DNA of 64,000 bases from positions 1,488,001 to 1,552,000 of the forward strand of contig JADJEE010000002.1 in assembly GCA_016709225.1 (NCBI GenBank), in the 5' to 3' direction. The notes under the pieces are model-generated. The model worked only from the letters and a program-made list of their open reading frames with translations. It did not search any database and was not told where the DNA came from. Made by a program: the position numbers and the translations under genes. Below, in pieces: positions 1 to 8,029 of this stretch (its first letter is position 1; each line of letters begins with the position of its first letter). Origin of the DNA: Deltaproteobacteria bacterium. Lineage in GTDB: Bacteria > Myxococcota_A > Polyangia > Nannocystales > Nannocystaceae.

Positions 1-684
1 GATGACGTTCGCGCGCACGCAGTCACGCACGTAGACGTAGTCGCGGATGCAGCCGTCGTCACCGCTGTCGCGCCGCGCGGTGATCGTGATGGGCTCGCCG
101 CGGAGGATCTGCGCGCAGAAGACCGCGATCGCGGCCGCGCCGTGCTTGCTCTGCCGCGGGCCGTAGACGTTGCCGTAGCGCAGGATGTTGACCGCCAGCC
201 CGTGCTCGCGCGCGGCCGCACGCAGGTAGTACTCGACCGCGAGCTTGCTGCAGGCATACGGGCTCATCGGGAACACCGGTGAGTCGACCTTGGCCTTGGT
301 GCCCTCGGGCACGTCGCCGTAGATCGCCCCGCCGGTGCTCGCGAACACCAGCCGTGAGACGCCGTGGCGCAGGCACGCCTGCAGGACCACCAGCGAGCCC
401 ATGACGTTGACCTCGGCGTCGTGCAGCGGGTCGCGCACGCTGCGGGTGACGTTTGCGACCGCCGCGTGATGGCTGACGACCTCGGGCTTCCACGTCGCGA
501 ACGCGCGCTCGATGCCCTCGCGATCGGTGACGCTGACCTGCTCGAAGGCCGCGCCGTCGGGCACGCGATTGGGGCCCTCCTCGCGTGCGACACCGACCAC
601 GACGACCTCGTGTCCTTGCGCCACCAGCCCCTCGGCGACGTGGCTGCCGACGAAGCCGGCACCGCCGGTGACGAGGATGCGCAT
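1..684 (-). CDS. NAD-dependent nucleotide-sugar epimerase/dehydratase (partial, C-terminus beyond window)
   Basis: The N-terminal 228 residues of an extended short-chain dehydrogenase; the reading frame runs off the left edge without a stop. It opens with MRILVTGGAGFVGSH, the Rossmann GxxGxxG NAD-binding motif. An FASTGGAIYGD segment holds the catalytic Ser/Thr region, and SPYACSKLAVEYY carries the Tyr-x3-Lys catalytic pair. RYGNVYGPRQ and a late IRDYVYVRD segment are typical of UDP-glucose 4-epimerase-like enzymes. It probably interconverts nucleotide sugars for surface polysaccharide in the cytoplasm, but substrate cannot be told from the fragment. The ATG at 684 directly precedes the Rossmann strand, so this start is firm. 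The next gene on the same strand starts far upstream and is unrelated. Confidence 0.9.
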   Translation of the reverse strand, partial: MRILVTGGAGFVGSHVAEGLVAQGHEVVVVGVAREEGPNRVPDGAAFEQVSVTDREGIERAFATWKPEVVSHHAAVANVTRSVRDPLHDAEVNVMGSLVVLQACLRHGVSRLVFASTGGAIYGDVPEGTKAKVDSPVFPMSPYACSKLAVEYYLRAAAREHGLAVNILRYGNVYGPRQSKHGAAAIAVFCAQILRGEPITITARRDSGDDGCIRDYVYVRDCVRANVI

Positions 685-745
685 GCGGAAATCGGGCTAT
701 CACCCGCGCGCGCGCAGTGTCAAGCCATCGCCCGCCCCGCGGGGG

Positions 746-1828
746 TCAGTCGGGCGAGTTGGGCGAGCTGAAGCGCTGGAGGAACTCGGCCGCGGCCGGT
801 GAGGCCCAGTCCTCGACCCACCAGTGGCCCTGATCGGACTCGCACCACACGAGCTGGTTCTCGCCGGTGCAACCTTGGTACTCGACGCAGCGGTCGGTGG
901 GCGAAATCGGCGTGGTGTCGGTGCCGCAGCCGTCCTCGGCGCGCCAGAAATCGCGCACGGCCTCGCCGTTGACGAAGGGCACGATCTCGTCGTTGGTCGC
1001 GTGCATCGTCCAGGCCGGCACCGGCCCGTGGCAGTTCTCGGGCTGCGCCGAGGTGCCGCCGAGCCCTGCACCTCCGAGTGCGGCCGCGCGCACGTACGCG
1101 CCGCGATAGCACATCAGCGAGTGCGTGAAGTAGCCGCCGTCGGAGAAGCCCATCACGAACAGGCGGTCGAGATCCACGCACAGCTGGTTGGCCGCGGTGT
1201 TGGCGAGCACGTCGAACATGTCGACATCGGCCGAGTTGGGGTTGCCATACTCGAAGCCGCTGACGCCACCGAACTGCGCGAGGATGCGGCCATTGGGGTA
1301 GATCGCGATGGCCTCGCCGTCCCACTCCTGCTGCACGCGGAAGCGGCTCTGCGAGGTCGACATGTTCTCGGTGAGACCATGGAAGCCGAACACCAGCGGG
1401 TACGCCCGCGTGGGATCGTAGTCAGTCGGCAGCTCGATGATGTACTCGCGTGCGACGCCGCCGACGTCGATCACGCCGTCGAGGATCGACCCCGGCTGCC
1501 CACCACAACCCATCGAGGCGCCGAGCCACTCCGGCGGTGGATCGGTGTCGTTGCCCTCGCCGGTGCTGCTGTCGGCGCTCGCGTCACCGCCGTCGCCCTG
1601 CGAGCTGTCACCGTCGGCCGCGCTCGCGGACATGCTGCCGCCGTGCGAAGCGCTCTCGCCCTGTGTCGCGTCCGAGCCGTCGTCGGTGCTGGCGACGTCG
1701 GTCGCCGAGACCTCGAGCTCCGCGTGGCCGCTGACGGTGCACGCCAGCGCCGCGGACAGCGGCCAGGCACAGCGCCATCGGCGGCATGGGACCCACGGAG
1801 CAACGACGGAGGTGCGGGGAGCGGCCAC
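746..1828 (-). CDS. Secreted lipoprotein esterase, PHB depolymerase/feruloyl esterase-like
   Basis: A 360-residue alpha/beta hydrolase. The N-terminus ends in a lipobox-like AALAC with Cys30, followed by an 80-residue Asp/Ser/Gly-rich linker, so the enzyme is probably lipid-anchored outside the cytoplasm. The catalytic part shows an oxyanion-type LVFGFHGLTE segment, the nucleophile elbow GFSDGG (G-x-S-x-G-G), an Asp in HATNDEIVPF and a late His in DQGHWW. This pattern fits the polyhydroxybutyrate depolymerase/LpqC/feruloyl esterase group, which cleaves ester bonds in polymers; the actual substrate is unknown. The start is a GTG at 1828; other nearby starts would change only the signal peptide. 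Several Cys residues in the mature part suggest disulfides. Confidence 0.75.
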   Translation of the reverse strand: MAAPRTSVVAPWVPCRRWRCAWPLSAALACTVSGHAELEVSATDVASTDDGSDATQGESASHGGSMSASAADGDSSQGDGGDASADSSTGEGNDTDPPPEWLGASMGCGGQPGSILDGVIDVGGVAREYIIELPTDYDPTRAYPLVFGFHGLTENMSTSQSRFRVQQEWDGEAIAIYPNGRILAQFGGVSGFEYGNPNSADVDMFDVLANTAANQLCVDLDRLFVMGFSDGGYFTHSLMCYRGAYVRAAALGGAGLGGTSAQPENCHGPVPAWTMHATNDEIVPFVNGEAVRDFWRAEDGCGTDTTPISPTDRCVEYQGCTGENQLVWCESDQGHWWVEDWASPAAAEFLQRFSSPNSPD

Positions 1829-1892
1829 TCATGCTGTTGGTGACCCCGTCATCGCCGCGGTTCGCCAAGGCCACGCGATCGAGCGCACAAAC

Positions 1893-1921
1893 GACGATCG
1901 CGGCCAGCGGCCGCGATCGTC
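1893..1921 (-). terminator. Strong hairpin terminator
   Basis: A perfect 13-base-pair stem (1893-1905 with 1909-1921) closes a three-base AGC loop. Read on the minus strand the stem is followed by GTTTGT. It lies 43 bases past the stop of the 2-hydroxyacyl-CoA dehydratase-like gene and ahead of the esterase gene, so it probably ends the transcript of the former. Confidence 0.7.
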
Positions 1922-1963
1922 CGTACCAACACTACAGGGGCCGGCGGGGCCCCCACGGTGGAA

Positions 1964-3754
1964 TCACTCGGCGGCGAGCTCGGCGTCGCTCGGGCGACGA
2001 GCGCCCGGCGCGATGCCCTCGGCCTGCATGCGCTCGGCGATGTGACGCGCCGTGCGAGCCGCGGTGCCGGTGAGACCCTCGTAGTGCGGCAGGTGGTAGA
2101 GCGGCCGGTTCACCTCGGGGTTGCGCTCCGCCCACGCGCGCAGCTCGTCGAGCGAGTACGGCAGCTTCGCGAGCGTGTCGGCGAACTCGCGCTTGCACTT
2201 CGCCTTCGCCTCGCCGAGTGCCATCTGCACGCGGCTGTGGGCATTGATCTCGCCTTCGCCCGAGGTCTCGATGGGCAGGTAGATCATGTCCTTGAAGTGG
2301 TTGATGACGGCCGACTGCGCGCCGTCGGACTGCGTCGAGGGCATGCAGCCGAAGGGCTTGAGCGACAGCACCATGTGCGCGATGCCCTTGACCGTGTAGT
2401 AGATGTTCTTCGCGACCTCGAGGTGGCCTTCGCCGCCCTCGGAACGCGTGTGATAGAACTGGTGCGCGAGCTTCTCCATCTCGAACATGTCGACGATCTC
2501 GTGGGTGGTGCCACCCAGCGCCTCGCGCATGCGATCGTACTCGCGGCGATAGATGCGGTCCGCGATCTCCATCGCGGTGCGCTTCTTCAGGTACTTGCTG
2601 TCGAGCTTGAGGCGCTTGCCGACCTGCCACCACTTCAGATCCGCCTCGGTCTCGTCGATCATCCGACGGTCGCGCGCCTTGATCTTCTCTTGCCACAACA
2701 TGTAGGTCAGCCAGGTCGCGATCGGCTCGGTGATGATCTCGGCGCCCTCGGTCTGGAGGAACCGGAACATGTTGAAGTTGCCGTCGCCCTCGGTGGTCTG
2801 GGCCCAGAACTCGCCGGTGACCTTCACCATCGGCTTGGGCTGCAGACGATCGAGCTGCACCTCGTTCATGCGACGGGCGACCTCGCGCAGCGGCGCGGTG
2901 TAGTCGTCGGTCGTGACCATGTCGAGGAACTTGACCAGCAGGTCGAGCTTGTCGGCGGAGTCCGACATGAGCTCGCGGATCTTGCCGGACAGCGCCGCGG
3001 GTCGCTTCTGCTTCATGGCCTCGCCGAGGAACGCCAGCGAGGCATCGAGCACGCGATCGGTCTCGCCCGCCACGACCTCGTAGGGTCGCATCTGGTTGGC
3101 CAGCTCGTTGAGCAGGTCACCCATGTTGATGGCGTTGACGATGCCCATGAAGAAGTCGGTGTTGAGGTTGAGGCCCGCCTCGACGTCGGCCTGCTTGAGG
3201 CCGCCCTTCTGCTGGAACAGCAGCACGCGGAAGCCATCGAAGCCGGCGTTGCGCAGCGCGAGGCGGTACTCGGCCTCATACATGCCGAAGCGGCACGGGC
3301 CGCAGGCACCGGCGGTGATGAAGAAGTAGCCGTCGATGATCTCCTGCGTCGACAGACCCTTCTCGTCACGCAGCCACTGCAGGTACTGCACGAGGTTGCC
3401 GACCGTGAAGTACGTCGGGTTGCACTGCCCGTTGTTGCCGTACTCCTTACCGGCCTGGAACGCATCGGTGTTGGGCGTCGGCAGGACCGCGCTCTTGTAG
3501 CCGAGGTTCTCGAACGCGCACTTGATGAGGTACTCGTGCCGGAACGTGAAGCCGCCGAAGAGCAGCGTGGTGGTGGCCCGCTGCTGCGCGGTGAAGTCGA
3601 ACTCGACCGGGCGCTGGAACTGGGTGTTGATCGACCGGAAGCTGACGCCGGCCTCGGCGGAGAAGCGCTCGCGGGCGTCGTCGAGCAGCTGCTGCACGGC
3701 GGGCTGTTGGATGACGCGGAGCAGGTCGTTGCGATGTTCGGACGTGGTCGCCAT
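1964..3754 (-). CDS. 2-hydroxyacyl-CoA dehydratase/activase-family protein (COG3580/3581-like)
   Basis: A 596-residue cytoplasmic protein resembling the C-terminal, FeS-cluster-binding parts of the 2-hydroxyglutaryl-CoA dehydratase activator superfamily. Conserved-looking Cys motifs are NNGQCNPTYFTVGNLV, TAGACGPCRFGMYEAEYR and KPFGCMPSTQSDGAQSA, spread over the protein as in proteins annotated acyl-CoA dehydratase activase-related. The usual ATPase partner (BadF/BcrA/HgdC type) is not in this window, so the gene looks like an orphan component; its substrate is unknown. The ATG at 3754 is chosen over an upstream in-frame ATG because GAGGA sits 9 bases before it. An 18-bp palindrome 52 bases upstream may be its operator, and a hairpin terminator follows the gene. 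Confidence 0.75.
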   Translation of the reverse strand: MATTSEHRNDLLRVIQQPAVQQLLDDARERFSAEAGVSFRSINTQFQRPVEFDFTAQQRATTTLLFGGFTFRHEYLIKCAFENLGYKSAVLPTPNTDAFQAGKEYGNNGQCNPTYFTVGNLVQYLQWLRDEKGLSTQEIIDGYFFITAGACGPCRFGMYEAEYRLALRNAGFDGFRVLLFQQKGGLKQADVEAGLNLNTDFFMGIVNAINMGDLLNELANQMRPYEVVAGETDRVLDASLAFLGEAMKQKRPAALSGKIRELMSDSADKLDLLVKFLDMVTTDDYTAPLREVARRMNEVQLDRLQPKPMVKVTGEFWAQTTEGDGNFNMFRFLQTEGAEIITEPIATWLTYMLWQEKIKARDRRMIDETEADLKWWQVGKRLKLDSKYLKKRTAMEIADRIYRREYDRMREALGGTTHEIVDMFEMEKLAHQFYHTRSEGGEGHLEVAKNIYYTVKGIAHMVLSLKPFGCMPSTQSDGAQSAVINHFKDMIYLPIETSGEGEINAHSRVQMALGEAKAKCKREFADTLAKLPYSLDELRAWAERNPEVNRPLYHLPHYEGLTGTAARTARHIAERMQAEGIAPGARRPSDAELAAE

Positions 3755-3806
3755 GGGGAGTCCTCGAGGCAGTGCGGGAGCGGGAGTCCGACTGGACACG
3801 ACCGTC

Positions 3807-3824
3807 ACTGACACCGGTGTCAGT
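3807..3824. promoter_or_regulatory. Perfect 18-bp palindrome, candidate operator
   Basis: ACTGACACCGGTGTCAGT reads the same on both strands. It lies 52 bases upstream of the start of the 2-hydroxyacyl-CoA dehydratase-like gene, where an operator would sit. The core TGACACnnGTGTCA has the symmetry of a dimeric helix-turn-helix site; no regulator gene for it is seen nearby. Confidence 0.45.
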
Positions 3825-3952
3825 CAAAGTCGTGGGCGTTTTCTCGCACGATCCAGGGCCGGCGGGCAAGTCCCCGCCGTCTCGCGCCCACGCCCGCCCC
3901 TGCGGCGCCGTCTCGCTCGGCGCCTGTAGCGCACCCCGCGCCTCGCCCGCGC

Positions 3953-4657
3953 CTACTTCTCGACGACCGCGGTCTTGATCCAATCGAGCTTCGGGAAACG
4001 CCGCCGCAGGTAGTCGTTGCCCTCGCGCTCGATCTGCATCTGATCCGGGCCCGCGCCCTGTGGCGCGCCCTCGCCGTAGCCGGTGTGCAGCGACTCGACC
4101 ACGTCCAGGCCCTCGACGACGCGGCCGAACGGCGCGAAGCCCATGCTGTCGAGCGGCGCGTTGTCGTTGAAGTTGATGAACACCTGCGTCGAGCGCGTGT
4201 TGGGTCCGCGGTTGGCGAAGCTGATGGTGCCCTTCGCATTGCGCTGCGTGCGGGGATCGTCGCGCAGATCTGCGGCCTTCCACGCCCGCGTCACATCGGG
4301 GTGTCCGTGCAGGCCGAACTGGACCATGAAGCCATCGATCGCGCGGAAGAACGCGACGTCATCGTAGAAGCCGAGCTCGACGAGATTGAAGAAGCGATCG
4401 GCGCCGATGGGCGCCCACTGTCGCACGACCTCGATCGTGAACGGACCCTTGGTGGTGTCGAACTTCACGCGATAGGTCGCGGGCGCCTGCGCGGTGGCAG
4501 CGTCGGGATCGAGCAGCTTGGGGTCGGCGGCGGGCTTGGGATTGGCGGCCTTGCCATCGGCCGTCGGCGCCGCGTCACCGGCAGGTGCCCCCTCGGAGGT
4601 CTTGCCGGTGCAAGCGGTGGCAGCGAGGACGACGGTGAGCAGCAGCCGCGGAATCAT
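3953..4657 (-). CDS. Cyclophilin-type peptidyl-prolyl isomerase lipoprotein
   Basis: A 234-residue protein with a lipoprotein signal (MIPRLLLTVVLAATAC, lipid Cys16), a 40-residue Ala/Pro/Lys linker and a cyclophilin domain from about residue 58. Domain marks are TTKGPFTIEV, DRFFNLVELGFYDDVAFFRAI, GTISFANRGPNTRSTQVFIN and FGRVVEGLDVVESL. It should catalyse proline cis-trans isomerisation to help proteins fold in the periplasm. The tryptophan of eukaryotic cyclophilins is absent, as is usual in bacterial forms. The ATG at 4657 is chosen because it begins the signal peptide, and a TATCGT box lies 10 bases before it with no Shine-Dalgarno sequence. The fatty-acid desaturase gene lies upstream on the same strand. 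Confidence 0.9.
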   Translation of the reverse strand: MIPRLLLTVVLAATACTGKTSEGAPAGDAAPTADGKAANPKPAADPKLLDPDAATAQAPATYRVKFDTTKGPFTIEVVRQWAPIGADRFFNLVELGFYDDVAFFRAIDGFMVQFGLHGHPDVTRAWKAADLRDDPRTQRNAKGTISFANRGPNTRSTQVFINFNDNAPLDSMGFAPFGRVVEGLDVVESLHTGYGEGAPQGAGPDQMQIEREGNDYLRRRFPKLDWIKTAVVEK

Positions 4658-4667
4658 CGTGGCGCGC

Positions 4668-4673
4668 ACGATA
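4668..4673 (-). promoter_or_regulatory. -10-like box TATCGT
   Basis: GGCTATCGT on the minus strand ends 10 bases before the cyclophilin ATG. It belongs to the recurring [GC]TAnnnT-then-start pattern that suggests a near-leaderless mRNA. Confidence 0.4.
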
Positions 4674-4718
4674 GCCAACTTTCGCACCGCGTGGCTGCAC
4701 ACCGGGCGGCCGTCGCCG

Positions 4719-5891
4719 TCACGCCGCGTCGGCCTGCTCGCGCGTGGCAGCGACACCGGCGGCGGGCGCGACGAACTCGGCAGTGAGGCTGCGCAGACGT
4801 CGGAACACCTTGCCCAGCGTCGCGGGCCACGAGGCCACGCGATACGGCATGCCATGCTTCTCGCACAGCGCCTCGACCTCGGGCGCAATCTGCCGCAGGC
4901 GCTCCGGCGGCAGCCGCGGGAACAGGTGGTGCTCGATCTGATAGTCGAGCCCGCCGCACAGCACCGACAGCACGTACGGCACCCGGAAGTCGTTCGCCGA
5001 CTGCACCTGCATCGCGTACCACTGCGCGCGCCCCTTGGGTCGCGTGTCGGCGGGCCAGTCCCTCACGTCGGCACCGACGTGCCCACAGAAGATCGACGCC
5101 GCGGAGTACACGTCGCGCAGGGTCTCGGCCATCCAGTTGCCGAGCAGCACCTTCCACCAGCCTGCACCCGCGAGCGCGGGGAACAGCACGAAGTTGTAGA
5201 GATAGTACGGCGCGTACTTTCGCAACGCTGCGTGACGGCGATCGGAAAGCGTCTGCCCGGCCGGCTCGTCGGCGCGCTGGGGCCCCGCGTCACCGTCGAT
5301 GATCACGCGGTCGAGCCCGGTGGCGTGCAGGTTCATGAAGAAGCCCAGGCCCAGCCACGTGTACACCACCGACCACAGCTGCCGCCGATGATGGGCACGA
5401 AACGGCACCCGTGGGCTGAGCCGCACCATGCCGTAGCGCAGGTCGGGGTCGCGCTCGGCGACGTTGGTGTACTGGTGGTGCTCGACGTTGTGGCTGTGGT
5501 GCCACGCGCGCTCGTCGATCGGCACGTCCCAACGAAAGCGCTTGGCGTGGAAGCGGCCGGCGCCCTCGATGCGATCGTAGGCGCCGTGCAGCGCGGTGTG
5601 TCCGATCTCGGTCGCCTGCAGCTGCTTGTGCAGCCACAACGCGCCGACCCCGGCGACGAAGCCGACGGGCTCGAAGCTGAAGTGGAGCAGGACGCGGCCG
5701 GTGATCTCGAGACCGCGGGAGAGCCGATCGAGCCGACGCACGCGGGTGAGATCGTCCGCCCCGACCTCGGCCTCGATGCGCTGCCGTAGCTCGTCGAGAT
5801 CGCGTCCGAAGGGCTCGACTCGGGGGTCATCGAGCGACACGAAGTCCCGGGGGAGCGTCGGCTCGGCTTGGCGCGTGTTGCGCTGTTTCAT
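4719..5891 (-). CDS. Membrane fatty-acid desaturase
   Basis: A 390-residue integral-membrane di-iron desaturase. The three histidine boxes are present: GHTALHG (HxxxH), HHSHNVEHHQ (HxxHH) and YQIEHHLFP (QxxHH). Hydrophobic stretches surround them. The Q-I-E-H-H third box resembles front-end and acyl-lipid/linoleoyl-CoA-type desaturases, so it likely introduces a double bond into membrane acyl chains; regiospecificity cannot be read from sequence. The ATG at 5891 gives MKQRNTRQ; an in-frame start 48 bases upstream is possible but lies inside an operator-like palindrome. The gene is transcribed away from a ribbon-helix-helix protein gene, and two palindromic sites between them suggest direct repression by that protein. 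Confidence 0.9.
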   Translation of the reverse strand: MKQRNTRQAEPTLPRDFVSLDDPRVEPFGRDLDELRQRIEAEVGADDLTRVRRLDRLSRGLEITGRVLLHFSFEPVGFVAGVGALWLHKQLQATEIGHTALHGAYDRIEGAGRFHAKRFRWDVPIDERAWHHSHNVEHHQYTNVAERDPDLRYGMVRLSPRVPFRAHHRRQLWSVVYTWLGLGFFMNLHATGLDRVIIDGDAGPQRADEPAGQTLSDRRHAALRKYAPYYLYNFVLFPALAGAGWWKVLLGNWMAETLRDVYSAASIFCGHVGADVRDWPADTRPKGRAQWYAMQVQSANDFRVPYVLSVLCGGLDYQIEHHLFPRLPPERLRQIAPEVEALCEKHGMPYRVASWPATLGKVFRRLRSLTAEFVAPAAGVAATREQADAA

Positions 5892-5896
5892 GTCAT

Positions 5897-5913
5897 CGTT
5901 TGTAATACGAACG
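5897..5913. promoter_or_regulatory. Operator-like palindrome A (desaturase side)
   Basis: CGTTTGTAATACGAACG pairs in 7 of 8 positions around a central A. It lies only five bases from the desaturase start codon. It shares TTTGTAnTACnAA symmetry with a second site 64 bases away, in a region much richer in A+T than the rest of the window. Confidence 0.55.
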
Positions 5914-5960
5914 CGAACAACGGCAAGCGATATCTCCAAACTGTCTGGAATCGCACGTAT

Positions 5961-5977
5961 ATTTTGTCATACAAACG
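5961..5977. promoter_or_regulatory. Operator-like palindrome B (regulator side)
   Basis: On the minus strand this reads CGTTTGTATGACAAAAT; its core TTTGT-ATG-ACAAA is a perfect inverted repeat. The first eight bases are identical to palindrome A. It lies 47 bases upstream of the start of the ribbon-helix-helix gene. Confidence 0.55.
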
Positions 5978-6011
5978 ATGTCATCACTGTCCTCGCGTCG
6001 GCGGCACGCGG

Positions 6012-6017
6012 TACAGT
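6012..6017 (+). promoter_or_regulatory. -10-like box TACAGT
   Basis: CGGTACAGT ends 7 bases before the ATG at 6025 and there is no Shine-Dalgarno sequence, consistent with a leaderless mRNA for the ribbon-helix-helix protein. Confidence 0.4.
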
Positions 6018-6024
6018 GCAGGCC

Positions 6025-6567
6025 ATGACGGACCGCGAGCGCAAGGACCGGCTGATCCAGACGCGGGTGCCCGAGAGCCTCGAGTCGGCGCTCAAGCAGG
6101 AGGCCACGCGGCGCCGGCTGCCGGTCTCGCAGCTGGTCCGCAACATCCTCGAGGACACGCTGCACATGGTCGGCAGCGTGGTCGATGGCGTCGACGCGAT
6201 CGTGCAGGACTCGATCGAGCTCGGTCGGCAAGTCGGTCAGGGTGTCGCGCGGGCGCGGGGCCGCCGACCCACGGATGCGAGCGCGACCGACGACCCCACC
6301 AGCGCCGACGATGCCAGCGCCACCGCCGGCGTGGATGCGGCCGCACCCGGCGACACCGCCGCGCCCGCAGCAGGCGCGACCCGCTCGCCGACGTCCAACG
6401 ATCTCGCCGATGTCTACGCGTGGAACGAAGTCGTGCCCAACCGCGCGTCGACCTGTGCGCGCTGTGGCGCGGCCCTGCCCGCGGGTGAACGCGCCTTCGT
6501 GGGCCTGCGCGACGACCCCACGGCGCCGCGGGCGTGGTCCTGTGTCGAGTGCGTGGCGCGGCTGTGA
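6025..6567 (+). CDS. Ribbon-helix-helix DNA-binding protein with C-terminal zinc ribbon
   Basis: A 180-residue protein. Residues 6-45 (LIQTRVPESLESALKQEA and RRLPVSQLVRNILEDTL) have the strand-helix-helix pattern of the Arc/CopG/MetJ ribbon-helix-helix fold. An Ala/Asp/Thr-rich linker of about 60 residues follows, then CARCGAAL and CVEC near the C-terminus, two Cys pairs that could hold a zinc ion. I infer a small dimeric transcription factor. It is divergent from the desaturase gene, with two palindromes between, so it probably controls the desaturase and itself; the zinc ribbon may be a sensor or a second interaction surface. The ATG at 6025 is the first start in frame after the operator region. 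I do not recognise a named family for the whole protein. Confidence 0.7.
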   Translation: MTDRERKDRLIQTRVPESLESALKQEATRRRLPVSQLVRNILEDTLHMVGSVVDGVDAIVQDSIELGRQVGQGVARARGRRPTDASATDDPTSADDASATAGVDAAAPGDTAAPAAGATRSPTSNDLADVYAWNEVVPNRASTCARCGAALPAGERAFVGLRDDPTAPRAWSCVECVARL

Positions 6568-6633
6568 AGCCGAGCCGGCAACGATGACGCTTTCACCACC
6601 GTTCGCCCACGCTCGCGGGCGGTGATCCGCTGC

Positions 6634-6639
6634 TATCGT
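6634..6639 (+). promoter_or_regulatory. -10-like box TATCGT
   Basis: TGCTATCGT ends 13 bases before the ATG of the MATE transporter gene; no Shine-Dalgarno sequence is seen. Confidence 0.35.
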
Positions 6640-6652
6640 CCCGCCGCTTCGG

Positions 6653-8014
6653 ATGGCGGCACGGCACGACTACGCGACCCTCCTGCGCCTGGCGTGGCCG
6701 GTGGTGCTGTCGCGCGCGTCACAGGCGGTGATCGGCTTCTCGGACGCTGCGATGGTGGCGTCGCTGGGCGACGAGGCGATCGCAGCCACGACCACCGGTG
6801 CCTCGAACTCGTTCAACGTGTTCATCCTGCCGATGGGCATCGCGTTCATCGTGCAGAGCTTCTCCGCGCAGCTCACCGGCGCGGGCGATGCCGCCGGCTC
6901 GCGTCGCTTCGCGTGGTACGGCCTCGGCGTGGCGCTGGCGGCGGGCCTGCTCACCGGGCTCGCGACGCTGGCATTGCCCGGCACCGTCGCGCTGCTCGGC
7001 TACACACCCGCGGTGCAGCAGCTGCTGGTCGACTACATGGCGATCCGCCTGACCTCCTGCGCGGCAGTGATCGGGATCGAAGCCCTGGGTGCGTGGTACG
7101 CCGGCGTCGGCAACACGCGGCTGCCGATGATGGTGAACCTGGTCGCGATGGTGCTGAACGTCGGGTTCAATTGGGTGTTCATCCATGGCCACCTCGGGTC
7201 CCCTGCGTTGGGCGTCGCGGGGGCGGCGTGGGCCAGCGCGCTCGCCAGCTGGTGCGCATTCGCCCTGGTCGCGTTCGCGTTTTGGCGCCGCATCGGCGTG
7301 GTCGCGCAGGGCAGTCGAGGGCCGCTGCGGTGGTCCGAGCTGGCCCGCATGCTGCGCTTCGGGCTGCCCAACGGCATCAACTGGTTCCTCGAGTTCGCGG
7401 CGTTCACCTTCTTCGTGAACGTGGTCGTGGCCGAGCTCGGCACCACCGCAGTCGCGGCGTTCATGGCGGTGGTGCAGGTCAACTCGATCGCGTTCATGCC
7501 CGCGTTCGGACTCGCATCGGCCGGTGCAATCCTCGTGGGCCAGGCGATCGGCAGCGACGATCGCGACGCGGTCCCCGGCCTGGTCCGGCGCACGATGGTC
7601 GTCGCGGGCGGCTGGCAACTCTTCGTCGGGCTGGTCTATGCGCTCATGCCCGACCGCGTGATGTCGATCTTCGCGCGCGAGCGCGCCAGCGCCGAGCTGG
7701 TCGAGATCGGCGCGACGATGCTGCTGGTCAGCACCGCGTGGCAGCTGTTCGACGCCATCAGCATCACGCTGTCGGAGACCCTGCGGGCCGCCGGCGACAC
7801 CGCGTGGTGCATGTGGGCGCGCGTCGTGCTGGCGTGGGTGCTGTTCGTCCCGCTCGCCGGACTCGTCGTGCTGCGCACGGGCGCGGGGCCCGTCGGGGCG
7901 ATCGCGTGCCTGGTCGCCTATCTGGCCGCGCTGGCGCTGGTGCTCGGCTGGCGCTTCCGCAGCGGTGCGTGGCGGCAGATCCAGCTGACCGAAGGCCAGC
8001 CGGCTCCCGGATGA
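6653..8014 (+). CDS. MATE-family multidrug/metabolite exporter
   Basis: A 453-residue polytopic inner-membrane protein with about twelve hydrophobic segments and the two-lobed pattern of MatE domains. Typical segments are LAWPVVLSRASQAVIGFSDA near the N-terminus, LGAWYAGVGNTRLPMMVNLV in the first half, and FGLASAGAILVGQAIGS in the second half. Members use a Na+ or H+ gradient to expel organic cations, drugs or natural products. It is most like NorM-type bacterial transporters; the substrate is unknown. It is a stand-alone gene that ends 15 bases from the convergent repeat-lipoprotein gene. Confidence 0.93.
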   Translation: MAARHDYATLLRLAWPVVLSRASQAVIGFSDAAMVASLGDEAIAATTTGASNSFNVFILPMGIAFIVQSFSAQLTGAGDAAGSRRFAWYGLGVALAAGLLTGLATLALPGTVALLGYTPAVQQLLVDYMAIRLTSCAAVIGIEALGAWYAGVGNTRLPMMVNLVAMVLNVGFNWVFIHGHLGSPALGVAGAAWASALASWCAFALVAFAFWRRIGVVAQGSRGPLRWSELARMLRFGLPNGINWFLEFAAFTFFVNVVVAELGTTAVAAFMAVVQVNSIAFMPAFGLASAGAILVGQAIGSDDRDAVPGLVRRTMVVAGGWQLFVGLVYALMPDRVMSIFARERASAELVEIGATMLLVSTAWQLFDAISITLSETLRAAGDTAWCMWARVVLAWVLFVPLAGLVVLRTGAGPVGAIACLVAYLAALALVLGWRFRSGAWRQIQLTEGQPAPG

Positions 8015-8029
8015 CCGCGCGGCTCGAGC

